Source: Clostridia bacterium (lineage in GTDB: Bacteria > Bacillota > Clostridia > Christensenellales > QAND01). From it: a stretch of 64,000 nucleotides of DNA. The notes under the pieces are model-generated. The model was not told where the DNA came from. It made no database searches and worked only from the letters and a program-made list of their open reading frames with translations. Both the position numbers and the translations under genes were made by a program. Shown piece after piece: positions 15,554 to 24,143 of this stretch. Positions within the stretch are counted from its first letter, which is position 1. Each line of letters begins with the position of its first letter. The stretch spans positions 1 through 64,000 of the forward strand of contig JAFSIR010000025.1 of assembly GCA_017439715.1 (NCBI GenBank). The letters run 5' to 3'.

Positions 15554-18500
15554 ATGAAACGCACAAGGAAAGGGTTGGTTTTGTTTGCGGCGCTTTTAGC
15601 GGCGCTGATGACCTTAACGGGATGCTTTAAAGTAACGGCGGTGCCGGTGGAGGATTTTTCGGACAGCCCGTTCAAGCACATCAACAACGGCGGGTTGACG
15701 GATGATGAAACGCTGCCGTACAACATTGATGCGATTACGGGCGCCACGATGACGGTGGAAGGGCCGGGCATGATAACGAGCATTCCGCTCTCCGTGCGCG
15801 AGATTGAAAACCGCAGCGAAGGCCAGTTCCGCGGGATATACAAAGACAGCACCGGCAAGTTCATGTATGAAGGGCTGGATGTGTATTATCTTTTGAACGG
15901 CATGTCCGAAGGAGACAACGGCATCGTGCTGACGGAGACGGCGCAGGTGGTGCAGTTTAAAGACAGCAACCGCGCGACCATCGCAGAGATGGAGATCAGC
16001 GAGATTGAAAAAGCCCACGAAGCGGGCACGCCTGTGATCCTGGCATACGGCATCGGCACAGAAGACGGCGAAACGGTGGCCCCGTTTGTGTTTGACGCGA
16101 AGGCCGACGGCGAGCATTCTTTAGGCTATGTGGACGAGCTCGAGAATGACGACGGGTGCGTAAAACTGGTGTATGACTTGAGCAACACCAAAAACAACCT
16201 GAAATACAAAACGTTTACCAACGTTGCGTATATTTACATTTGTGAAAAAACGGAGCCCGGTTTTAAGCATGCGGATTCCGCGGTGGAAGCTTTCCGTTCC
16301 CCCAAATACACGCAGCGGCTGCTGACTGTCAGCGGCGCGGCGCTGGGCGCGGAATTCAACTTTACGCTGGAAGAGCTGGAAAACCTGGTGGTGTATGACA
16401 GCAAAGGCAACGTGAAAGAAGGCGGCATCGGGTACAGCGATTATTATTGCCTGGCCAACAACGCCTACTGGTATGTGAACGAATACGAAGGCCTTGAGCT
16501 GTATGATTTCTTGCAGTATCTGGGTATGGAAACATATGAAGAAATGGGCCGGTCCAAAGCGCGCACCACCTATGCCAAGTTCCTGGCGGCAGACGGGCGC
16601 GAGAGCACGGAAAGCTTCAACATCGAATCGCTGGCGTATCCGGACGCGTTCGGCTTCTACAATAAGAATGCGGCCGATCCGGGCGACGGCACGTATATGC
16701 CCACGGCGGCGGACCTTGTGGATACCGGGTATCCGGTGCTTCTGGCGTACGGCGTGAACAATTATCCTTACACTATCAGTAAACTTGACGATGGGTATCT
16801 GTCGGGCCTGTCCAACGGCGGCGGTCCGCTGCGCATCGTATTCGGCAAAACACAGTATAACCACGCCAACGGCTCCAACCAGGTGCAGCAGGTGAGCCAC
16901 ATCACCGTGGGTGACCCGGTGAACTACGCCGCTCATGCATACACCACAGACGAGGACCTGGCAGCGTATAAAGACAGCAGCATTGCCATCCGCGTGCTTA
17001 ACCCGGACGGCTCGGTGCTGATGAACAAAATGATGACCGTTGCCGAGATCGAAGCGCTGGTTTACGGCGAAGCGGTTGATGCGGCGACCAAGAGCAACAC
17101 GCAGCGCAAGGGCCTGTATCAGGCGCCTGAAGGGGATAAGCTGGTGACGGATGTTTACGAAGGCGTTGACATGGAAATGTTCCTGATGGATACGCTGGGC
17201 CTGCCGGGCACGAGCGGCAAGATCACCTTCAAGGGCGACACGGAAACGGCTGTGCAGCTGAGCGAAGTGTTTGCCAAGGGCTATAACCCGGAACGCGGCG
17301 TGGAAGGGCTAAGTGCCATCATCGCGTATGCCAAAAACGGCGCGGCTTTAGCGCCCGATGAGAATGCGGCGGGTTATGTGGATGTCCGCGCGCTGCAGCC
17401 GTTCCTGGACAGTGACCCCAAAGAATACCGCGTTGATAACGCCGGCGGGCCGCTTGCGGTGCTCATCCCGAGCGCTACGGCAGAAGAAAAAGGCACGGCC
17501 AAAGCCGTTCATAACTTGAAAGAGATCGTGATCGAGCTGGAGCCCGATTCCTACGCGCACTTGAGCGGGGAAGAGGCGGCGTACCAGACCAGCAAGATCA
17601 AGTTTTACGGCCCGGGCCTGTACAACGAAAAAACGATGACGGTGGCCGAAATTGAAGCGCGCCAGCGCACGGCCAAAACGATGGATTACAGCGTGCTGAA
17701 CAAAAAGGGCGAGCTCAAACAGGAGCGGTACCGCGGCGTGAACCTGTATGACCTGTTCACGGAGATCGGCATCAAGAGCAACGCGGGCAACGTGATCGTG
17801 CACGCGGCAGACGGCAGCAAAACGGAGCTGTCGCTGGCGCTGGTGAAAAAGAGCTATGAAAACTTTGCCGATGCCTCCAAACCCGCGCTGTACGCCATGC
17901 TTGCTTACGGCCAGGGCGATGCTGCTGCAGCGGCAGATTCCAAAGGTGCCCCGCTGACGAGCGAAACGGGCGGGCCGATCAAACTGGTTGTTCCCATGGA
18001 AACGGCGGAAAGCGCCAACAGCGGCCTGTGCGTTAAAAACGTAACGGCCATTGAAGTAACGGCCAACAAGATCGAAACGTGGGGCCACAGCATGAGTGAT
18101 ATTTATGCGGAGTTCCTGCCGTACACCATGACGCTGACAGTAAAAAACGACACGCAGGAAAAGAGCATCGACATCACGGTGGAAGAGCTGGAGAAGCTGG
18201 AAGGCATGATCGTTCGCGACACGTATTCCGTGCTTGATATCGGCACTTGCGAAGGCATTGACCTTTGGAAACTGGTGGAAATCAGCGCGGCGGGCACGGA
18301 AAATCTGAACAACCCCGTGTCTGTAACGGTGTATGCATCTGACGGCTATAAGAATGACCTTTTGAGCGTGTTCTATATGGACGGGCTGACCAAGGGCGTG
18401 GTTGACGGCAACGGCGACCGCAAAAAACTGATCATTGCCTATGCGTTCAACGGCTACCCGCTGGTTGACGAGGAAACGCACGAAGGATATACCGGGATTG

Positions 18501-18625
18501 CCGGCAACACGAGCGGGCCGCTGCGCATTGTGGCAGAAACGGTGCAGGGCGCGAGCGTGAAATATTTTGCCAAGCTTGTGGTGACGCTGCCCGGCAGCGG
18601 CAACATTGAACTGAGTTTGAAATAA
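15554..18625 (+). CDS. Large lipoprotein with five SUOX-like repeats and an FMN-attachment-like motif
   Basis: A 1023-residue exported lipoprotein: lipobox LTGC with Cys24. Residues 59-67 read DAITGATMT, matching the Dxx[ST]GA[ST] motif that ApbE flavinylates on Thr, but the rest of an FMN_bind domain is not visible. The remainder is about five repeats that resemble the sulfite-oxidase (SUOX) molybdopterin-fold domains found in bacterial lipoproteins. Each has a YxGxxLxD-like motif (YEGLDVYYLL, YEGLELYDFL, YEGVDMEMFL, YRGVNLYDLF, CEGIDLWKLV) and most have a later AYG or AYA strand and a GGPL or SGPLRIV segment. Export looks Sec-dependent without a Tat motif, so true molybdopterin loading is unlikely. 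ATG 15554 follows AAAGGAG. First gene of the cassette to 24024. Confidence 0.75.
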   Translation: MKRTRKGLVLFAALLAALMTLTGCFKVTAVPVEDFSDSPFKHINNGGLTDDETLPYNIDAITGATMTVEGPGMITSIPLSVREIENRSEGQFRGIYKDSTGKFMYEGLDVYYLLNGMSEGDNGIVLTETAQVVQFKDSNRATIAEMEISEIEKAHEAGTPVILAYGIGTEDGETVAPFVFDAKADGEHSLGYVDELENDDGCVKLVYDLSNTKNNLKYKTFTNVAYIYICEKTEPGFKHADSAVEAFRSPKYTQRLLTVSGAALGAEFNFTLEELENLVVYDSKGNVKEGGIGYSDYYCLANNAYWYVNEYEGLELYDFLQYLGMETYEEMGRSKARTTYAKFLAADGRESTESFNIESLAYPDAFGFYNKNAADPGDGTYMPTAADLVDTGYPVLLAYGVNNYPYTISKLDDGYLSGLSNGGGPLRIVFGKTQYNHANGSNQVQQVSHITVGDPVNYAAHAYTTDEDLAAYKDSSIAIRVLNPDGSVLMNKMMTVAEIEALVYGEAVDAATKSNTQRKGLYQAPEGDKLVTDVYEGVDMEMFLMDTLGLPGTSGKITFKGDTETAVQLSEVFAKGYNPERGVEGLSAIIAYAKNGAALAPDENAAGYVDVRALQPFLDSDPKEYRVDNAGGPLAVLIPSATAEEKGTAKAVHNLKEIVIELEPDSYAHLSGEEAAYQTSKIKFYGPGLYNEKTMTVAEIEARQRTAKTMDYSVLNKKGELKQERYRGVNLYDLFTEIGIKSNAGNVIVHAADGSKTELSLALVKKSYENFADASKPALYAMLAYGQGDAAAAADSKGAPLTSETGGPIKLVVPMETAESANSGLCVKNVTAIEVTANKIETWGHSMSDIYAEFLPYTMTLTVKNDTQEKSIDITVEELEKLEGMIVRDTYSVLDIGTCEGIDLWKLVEISAAGTENLNNPVSVTVYASDGYKNDLLSVFYMDGLTKGVVDGNGDRKKLIIAYAFNGYPLVDEETHEGYTGIAGNTSGPLRIVAETVQGASVKYFAKLVVTLPGSGNIELSLK

Positions 18626-18727
18626 CCGCGCTGTTCACAGTGGGTGCGCCGGGATTTAGGCTTCTGAATGATTCGGCGTGCCCGCTATAACGAACAGGCA
18701 AAAATAACGAACAAAGGGGAAAACGCA

Positions 18728-19771
18728 ATGAAAAACAAGCGGATCGGGGGGCGGCTTTTGTGTCTGCTGCTGGTGCTTATAATGGTGCTGCCCGCCGGCT
18801 GCGGCACAACGGGCGAACAGACGCCCATGGGGCCAACAGTGACAGACGCGTCCGGCGCGGTGCTGGCACTGAAGGAAAACCGACAGGAGCTTACGATCGC
18901 CTCGGTGTATGCCGTGTCTGTGCCGTTTATCAAAGCCCTTGGGCTGACGGACCGGGTGAAGGCGATCAACTGCAAATCCAATTTCTGGAAAGAGGCAGAC
19001 GAGCATCTTAAGGCCGCCGGGTCTGTGGGCCGCGGCAAGGTTGACCTTGAAGCGCTGGCAAGCTTTGCCCCCGATGTATTGGTGCACCGTTCCAACGACA
19101 CGGACACGCTGGAAGCAGTGGGCCAGCTGGGCGTTACGCTTTTGTGCATTTCGGCGGAGGACATGGCCGGCATTTACAGCACGCTGGAGCTGATGGGCAC
19201 GTATTTCGGCGTGGAAGAGCGGGCGGCGGAAGTGATCGCCTGGATGGACGCCAAGTTTGCCAGGATCGATGCGCTGGTGGCTGATATCCCCGAAGAGGAC
19301 CGCAAAACTGCCCTTGTGATGGGCGGTGAGCTGGGCCGCATTGCGGGCGGCGACATGCTGCAGAGCTGGATGATTGAAAAGGCGGGCGGCGTATGCGTAG
19401 CCAAAGGCATTGAAAACAACAGCAACTGGGTGACCGTTGGCGTGGAAAAAGTGTTCAGCATGAACCCGGAAGTGATCATGTGTACCTCGTCTACCGCGCT
19501 TGAATATGAACTGAGCGACATGCTTGAAGGACCGGCATGGAGCGCGGTGGAAGCGGTGAAAAACAAGGCGGTGTATCAGATCCCGTCCTTGAAAGATTCG
19601 TGGGATATGCCGGGGATCAGCCCGGTATTGGGCACGATGTGGATGGTGCACACCATGTATCCCGAAAAGCTCAGCAAAGCAGAGCTTGAAAAAGAAATTG
19701 AAGAGTATTATCTGTTCCTGTTCGGCAAAACGTTTACCCCTGAAACGCTGGGGTATGAATTGAGCTTTTGA
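18728..19771 (+). CDS. FecB/BtuF-type ABC substrate-binding lipoprotein
   Basis: A 347-residue lipoprotein (PAGC, Cys25) of the periplasmic-binding-protein family that serves FecCD-type importers of siderophores, haem, cobalamin or, in MolA-type members, molybdate/tungstate. Typical features are a helical backbone linking two lobes and the phrase GSVGRGKVDLEALASFAPDVLV. ATG 18728 has AAGGGGA 7 bases upstream. Its stop overlaps the permease start by one base. The ligand cannot be named; SUOX-like neighbours make an oxyanion, metal or porphyrin plausible. Confidence 0.88.
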   Translation: MKNKRIGGRLLCLLLVLIMVLPAGCGTTGEQTPMGPTVTDASGAVLALKENRQELTIASVYAVSVPFIKALGLTDRVKAINCKSNFWKEADEHLKAAGSVGRGKVDLEALASFAPDVLVHRSNDTDTLEAVGQLGVTLLCISAEDMAGIYSTLELMGTYFGVEERAAEVIAWMDAKFARIDALVADIPEEDRKTALVMGGELGRIAGGDMLQSWMIEKAGGVCVAKGIENNSNWVTVGVEKVFSMNPEVIMCTSSTALEYELSDMLEGPAWSAVEAVKNKAVYQIPSLKDSWDMPGISPVLGTMWMVHTMYPEKLSKAELEKEIEEYYLFLFGKTFTPETLGYELSF

Positions 19772-20805
19772 TGGGCAGGGGCAACCAAAAAAACAGGCTT
19801 TTGCTGTTATTAACGGTGAACGGCGTGCTGCTGATTTTATTGGCAACGGTGGTTGTTGTGGCCGTGTGCGTGGGAAAATACGCCGTTACGCCCGCAGAAT
19901 GCCTTAAGGTGATTTGGGGTGCGGTGTCGCATACGCCGAGCGGCTGCGCGCCGATGACGGAGAACGTGGTGCTCATGCTGCGCCTGCCGCGCATTCTGGC
20001 CTCGGTGCTGGTGGGCGCGTGTTTATCCGTTTCGGGTGTTGCGTATCAGGGCGTATTCCAGAACCCGCTGATCGCGCCTGATTTTTTGGGCGTGTCCAGC
20101 GGCGCGTGTATCGGTGCGGCAGTGGCCATTTTACTCTCGCTCGGGCGTGGATCAACGCAGTTGATGGCGTTTTTGGGCGGCATTGTTGCTGTTGCCATCA
20201 CGGTGCTTATCCCCATTGCGATCCGCAACAACACAAACATTATGCTGGTATTGAGCGGCGTTGTGGTAGGCGCGGCGGCGAGCAGTGTTTTGGGCTTTAT
20301 CAAGTTTACCGCTGACCCCGAAAGCCAGCTGGCGGCCATCACGTATTGGACGATGGGTGATTTCAGCTATATCCAGATGGACGACATTTTGTCTGTACTG
20401 CCCATGATGGGTGTGGCGGGCGTGGTATTAACGCTGAACAGCTGGTGGCTTGATGTTTTGAGCATGGGCGAAAACCAGGCCAGAAGCTTAGGTGCAAACG
20501 TGACGCTTTTGCGGAACATTACCATCGTGTGCGCCACGCTGTTAACGGCAGGCAGCGTTTGCTTGGCCGGCACGATCAGCTGGGTGGGGTTGGTGATCCC
20601 GCATTTGAGCCGCATGATCGTTGGCCCGAATAACACAAGGCTGATTCCCGTGTCTGCGCTGATGGGCGGGCTTTTCATGCTCGTGGTTGACACGCTGACA
20701 CGCACAATCGGCGCCATTGAAATGCCGGTTAGCATCCTGACAGGGCTGATCGGTGCGCCGTTCTACATTTATTTGCTGATACGGAACAAGAGGGCAGGCG
20801 CATGA
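19771..20805 (+). CDS. FecCD/BtuC-family ABC importer permease
   Basis: A 344-residue membrane protein with about ten helices, FecCD family. Recognisable segments are RLPRILASVLVGACLSVSG, the QNPLIAPDFLGVSSGA stretch and GLVIPHLSRMIVGPNN near the C-terminus. ATG 19771 overlaps the TGA of the binding protein; a TTG just before it is possible. Its stop overlaps the ATPase ATG by 4 bases, so the three import genes are translationally coupled. Only one permease is present, implying a homodimer. Confidence 0.93.
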   Translation: MGRGNQKNRLLLLLTVNGVLLILLATVVVVAVCVGKYAVTPAECLKVIWGAVSHTPSGCAPMTENVVLMLRLPRILASVLVGACLSVSGVAYQGVFQNPLIAPDFLGVSSGACIGAAVAILLSLGRGSTQLMAFLGGIVAVAITVLIPIAIRNNTNIMLVLSGVVVGAAASSVLGFIKFTADPESQLAAITYWTMGDFSYIQMDDILSVLPMMGVAGVVLTLNSWWLDVLSMGENQARSLGANVTLLRNITIVCATLLTAGSVCLAGTISWVGLVIPHLSRMIVGPNNTRLIPVSALMGGLFMLVVDTLTRTIGAIEMPVSILTGLIGAPFYIYLLIRNKRAGA

Positions 20806-21587
20806 ACGGGATATATGAGCTGCAGGGCGTAGATTTTATGTATCCTTCGGGGCGGCGCAAGGTGCTCAATGATGTTACGCTGTCCGTGCGCGAGGGCGAA
20901 GTGCTCAGCATTTTGGGGCCCAATGGCGCGGGTAAAAGCACGCTGCTGAACTGCATGTTAAAACTGCTTAAAATTACAGGCGGGCGCATTTTGCTGCGCG
21001 GCAAGCCCATTGAACAATGCCGTGCCAAGGAGATTGCCGCAGTGGTGGGCTATGTGCCGCAGAGCATGCCGGTAGCGTTCCCCTACACGGTGGAAGATTT
21101 TGTGCTCATGGGGCGGGCATCGCGCGTGAGCGTGATGGGCAAGCCCACAGCACTTGACAGGGAAAAGGCGCAGGAAGCCATTGCTCTCATGGGGTTGGAG
21201 CGCATCAAAACCGCAGCGTTTACGGAGCTGAGCGGCGGCGAGCAGCAGCAGGTTGCTATTGCGCGCGCCATTGCCGCGGAGCCGCAGGTGATTTTGTTTG
21301 ACGAGCCGACCAGCCACCTTGATTTTGGCAATCAATTAAAAACGCTGCGAATGGTAAAACAGCTGTGCGAGCGGGGGTTTGCCGTGGTGATGACCACGCA
21401 CAACCCGGATCACGCGCTGCTGTTGGGACACAGAGCGGCGTTGTTGGACCGCGAAGGCCGTTTAACGAGCGGGCCTACGGATGAAGTGGTGACCGAGGAA
21501 AAGCTCAAAGCGGTGTATGAAGCGGACCTGAAGATCCGCTTCATGGAGGAAGAGAAGCGGCGGGTTTGCATTTATCCGGCGCTGTAA
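20802..21587 (+). CDS. FecE/BtuD-family ABC importer ATPase
   Basis: A 261-residue ATPase that energises the adjacent permease. Walker A GPNGAGKST, signature LSGGEQQQVAIARA, Walker B VILFDEP and the switch histidine TTHNPDH are all present. It starts inside the end of the permease gene (ATGA). The C-terminal about 30 residues (EKLKAVYEADLKIRF) match the usual FecE tail. Confidence 0.95.
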   Translation: MNGIYELQGVDFMYPSGRRKVLNDVTLSVREGEVLSILGPNGAGKSTLLNCMLKLLKITGGRILLRGKPIEQCRAKEIAAVVGYVPQSMPVAFPYTVEDFVLMGRASRVSVMGKPTALDREKAQEAIALMGLERIKTAAFTELSGGEQQQVAIARAIAAEPQVILFDEPTSHLDFGNQLKTLRMVKQLCERGFAVVMTTHNPDHALLLGHRAALLDREGRLTSGPTDEVVTEEKLKAVYEADLKIRFMEEEKRRVCIYPAL

Positions 21588-21654
21588 AACAACGGTACTT
21601 ACCGGGATGACCGGTGATGATACAATATCCGAATCCAAACAGGAGGGAAAGAAG

Positions 21655-22650
21655 ATGAAGAAGTTTAAAAGCCTTGCGGCGCTGATGCTGGCGCTGGTAA
21701 TGGTGCTGAGCCTGGCGGCTTGCGGCGGCACGAAAGCTCCCGTTGACGAGGGCGGGCAGCAGCAGGGCGGCGATGCCAAGCTCGAAGAAGTGATGGGCAT
21801 CACCATCCCTGAGTTCTCCGTGCTGGTTAACGGCGTGGCAGTAACGCACGAGATGATGGCCGATTACGCGGTGTACAAAGTGGTGGCGACGAGTGTGAAC
21901 AGCTCGGGCACCGAATCCACCGTTACGTACTGCGGTTTCTCCATGGCGGACGTGCTGACGGCTACCGGCCTCAAAGGCGAAGCGACCAAGCTGACTGCGG
22001 TGGCGACCGACGGATACGAAGTGGAATACGATGCGGCCCTGTTGAAAGAAGCGGACACCCTTTTGGCGCTGACAAAAGATGGCGAGCCCTTCTCCAAAGC
22101 GCCGTGGTTTGCCCCGTGTTCTTCCGAAACAACGGGCGATTACATGAAACTGCTGAGCGAGCTGAAGATCGAAGGCATGGATGTTAAAGAAGGCGGCGAG
22201 AAGCAGCCGGCCGGCGAAGGCGAAGAGATTGACCTGGATGCGCTGCCGGAAATTTCCGACAGAACGGACAAAGTGGTTTTTGCGGATTTCTGCTTCAAAG
22301 TTAACGGCAAAGAAGTGAAAAACGCCGATCTGGAAGGCCTTTCCATTTACAAGATCGAGCGCAGCATGCTCAACAAAAAAGGCAACATCAAGACCAGCAC
22401 CTACACAGGCTATTAGCTGGCCGATGTGCTTAACAAACTGGGCATCACCGGTTACACCAGCGTGATCGCCGTTGCCAACGATGGCTTTGAAGTGACTCTT
22501 TCTGCGGAAGCGGCCAACAGCGATTACACGCTGCTTGCCATTGAAGTGGACAAAGAAGTGGGCGAAGACGGCACGATCTGGGTGGCGCAGTGCGAAAGCA
22601 GCTCCTCCAGCGATTATGCCAAACTGATCGTTGAGATCAAAGCGCAGTAA
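21655..22650 (+). CDS. SUOX-like two-domain lipoprotein interrupted by an in-frame TAG
   Basis: Lipoprotein (LAAC, Cys23) with two similar domains of the same type as the repeats in 15554-18625. Domain 1 (about 45-170) has YCGFSMADVL. Domain 2 (about 215-331) has LNKKGNIK, as in repeat 4 of the large protein. In domain 2 an amber codon (22414-22416) falls inside the YxGxxLxD motif (TYTGY, stop, LADVL). Reading continues in frame for another 78 codons of normal coding character to TAA at 22650. The full product would be 331 residues, the truncated one 253. The TAG is at a position occupied by D, E, N or S in other repeats. It is a nonsense mutation, a sequence error or a recoded codon. ATG 21655 follows AGGAGG by 8 bases. 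Confidence 0.75.
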
Positions 22651-22664
22651 CACAAAACGCTATG

Positions 22665-22703
22665 GGCTGCCGCAATGCTGCAAGGCAAGGCGGCAGCCTT
22701 TTT
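22665..22703 (+). terminator. Intra-cassette hairpin with T tract (possible attenuator)
   Basis: Stem GGCTGCCG / CGGCAGCC with an 18-base loop and five T. It lies between the TAG-containing lipoprotein and the rhodanese-like gene and may lower expression of the last two genes. Confidence 0.6.
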
Positions 22704-22720
22704 AAAAAAGGAGAAAAACG

Positions 22721-23398
22721 ATGAAACGGATGCTGGGGCTTTGCCTTGCGTGTGTGATGGCGCTGTGCCTGTTCGGGTGTGCGGGGGAAGCTAAACCGGC
22801 ACCACTGCCCAAGCCCGAAGCTATGCAGGGCGACCAATTCGGCGTGGATAAAAACATCAATATGACCACCATTGACCAATATTTGGGGCGGGACGATGTG
22901 GCGTATCGTGACATGCGCATGCTGTTTGACCCGGCGCAGTATGGCGATATTGGCGGCGAGGCTGACCTGACCCGCACGATCCGGGGATTTAAGGTGGTCC
23001 CCTTTCCGTATATCGGCACGCTGCAGAGCCTGCCGGTGGCGGGCGCGTACACGGGCGACAAGCTGTTTGACATTGTGTGGACCGCCTCGGGCGAGGTGGA
23101 AAGCGTAACCCCGGTGTATGAAGAATCGATGACCATTTTGGAAGAGCTGTTCCCCAAAGACAAGGCCATCTTTTTGATGTGCGGTGGCGGCGGGTATGCC
23201 GGCATGATGCGTACGCTGCTGATCGAGCTGGGGTGGAACGAAGCGCTTTTATACAACATCGGCGCTAACTGGACCTATGACGGAGAAAATAAGCTAGAGC
23301 TGATCGTGTATCCGGAAGCGGTAGATGGCAACAAACTGTATGCCATGTGGCGGGCGGATTACGCGTTCATCCCGTTTGATAAGCTGAACAAGCGGTAA
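22721..23398 (+). CDS. Rhodanese-like lipoprotein
   Basis: A 225-residue lipoprotein (LFGC, Cys20). Residues 151-172 (FLMCGGGGYAGMMR followed by an amphipathic helix) look like a rhodanese active-site loop, with Cys154 as the persulfide-carrying residue; the earlier DDVAYRDMRMLFDPAQY fits the second strand and helix of that fold. If right, it handles sulfur or another chalcogen outside the membrane. AAAAGGAG lies 8 bases before the ATG. It is the sixth gene of the cassette; the next gene starts 11 bases later. The fold call rests on pattern only. Confidence 0.65.
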   Translation: MKRMLGLCLACVMALCLFGCAGEAKPAPLPKPEAMQGDQFGVDKNINMTTIDQYLGRDDVAYRDMRMLFDPAQYGDIGGEADLTRTIRGFKVVPFPYIGTLQSLPVAGAYTGDKLFDIVWTASGEVESVTPVYEESMTILEELFPKDKAIFLMCGGGGYAGMMRTLLIELGWNEALLYNIGANWTYDGENKLELIVYPEAVDGNKLYAMWRADYAFIPFDKLNKR

Positions 23399-23409
23399 AG
23401 GAGCAGAAG

Positions 23410-24024
23410 ATGAAACGGATCTTATGCATTGTGCTGGCCGTGCTGACGGCGCTGTGCGTTGCTGCGTGCGGATCGGCAGGTGCCCCTGCGCCCACGGCGC
23501 AGCCCGGCGGCCTTGAGGCGGATAAACTATCTGAGTTTGTGGATGTGGTGTATTTTACGCATTACGCTTCCGGCGGCACGGCGGAAGAATATCCTGCCAT
23601 CATTTTGATGGAGGAAAGCAATTCCACGTTCACGTGTTATCAGGTGGCGTATTCGGGCTGCACCTGCCGCGATTCCATGGCAAACTATTATTCCGTGGTG
23701 TATGTGGAACTGTTGAACACCAAGCCTTCAGGCGATGAGGCGGCCATCCGCAGCATCACCATGGCGGACAACAAGGGCCTGTGGGGCGACAGCAACCCCA
23801 ACTATTATATTGCCGAGTACACGCAGGAATACATGGATGAACACTTTTTGCAGCCCCTGGTGGGCGTTACAAAGGCGGAGTTTGACGCCTGGCAGGGCTA
23901 CGGCACGCAAATAGACGCCATTGAGGCGGACGCCGTTTCCGGCGCCACGGTGTCTACCGGCAACCTGACCAGCATGCTCAGAAGCCTGCTTGCGTATCAT
24001 GCAGAAAAGTATTATCAGAACTAA
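23410..24024 (+). CDS. FMN-binding-domain lipoprotein
   Basis: A 204-residue lipoprotein (VAAC, Cys20). The C-terminus carries DAVSGATVS (residues 174-182), the classic flavinylation motif in which ApbE links FMN to Thr180. The preceding 130 residues have the size of an FMN_bind domain and contain CTCRDSMANYYSV, with two cysteines. It should act as an extracytoplasmic one- or two-electron carrier. GGAG lies 7 bases upstream of the ATG. Last gene of the cassette; a terminator follows. No ApbE gene is in the window. Confidence 0.85.
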   Translation: MKRILCIVLAVLTALCVAACGSAGAPAPTAQPGGLEADKLSEFVDVVYFTHYASGGTAEEYPAIILMEESNSTFTCYQVAYSGCTCRDSMANYYSVVYVELLNTKPSGDEAAIRSITMADNKGLWGDSNPNYYIAEYTQEYMDEHFLQPLVGVTKAEFDAWQGYGTQIDAIEADAVSGATVSTGNLTSMLRSLLAYHAEKYYQN

Positions 24025-24029
24025 AGATT

Positions 24030-24053
24030 AAGGGCGGAGAACCGCCCTTTTTT
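24030..24053 (+). terminator. Terminator of lipoprotein/ABC cassette
   Basis: Stem AAGGGCGG / CCGCCCTT with AGAA loop and T run, 6 bases after the last stop. Confidence 0.9.
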
Positions 24054-24102
24054 GTTGGGCAGAAGTAACGGGTTGTTGGGCACGGGGAAGACAGGCGAAA
24101 AG

Positions 24103-24131
24103 AAAAAACCGCAGGTAGCCTGCGGTTTTTG
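24103..24131 (-). terminator. Terminator of MFS gene
   Basis: Stem AAAAACCGCAGG / CCTGCGGTTTTT with TAG loop, symmetrical A and T runs. Confidence 0.85.
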
Positions 24132-24143
24132 AACAGCGCCAGT

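Noticed and set aside
15554-18625. Assignment of the large lipoprotein as a genuine molybdopterin oxidoreductase
   Set aside because: There is no twin-arginine signal for exporting a folded cofactor protein, and no conserved molybdenum-ligand cysteine was seen across the repeats.
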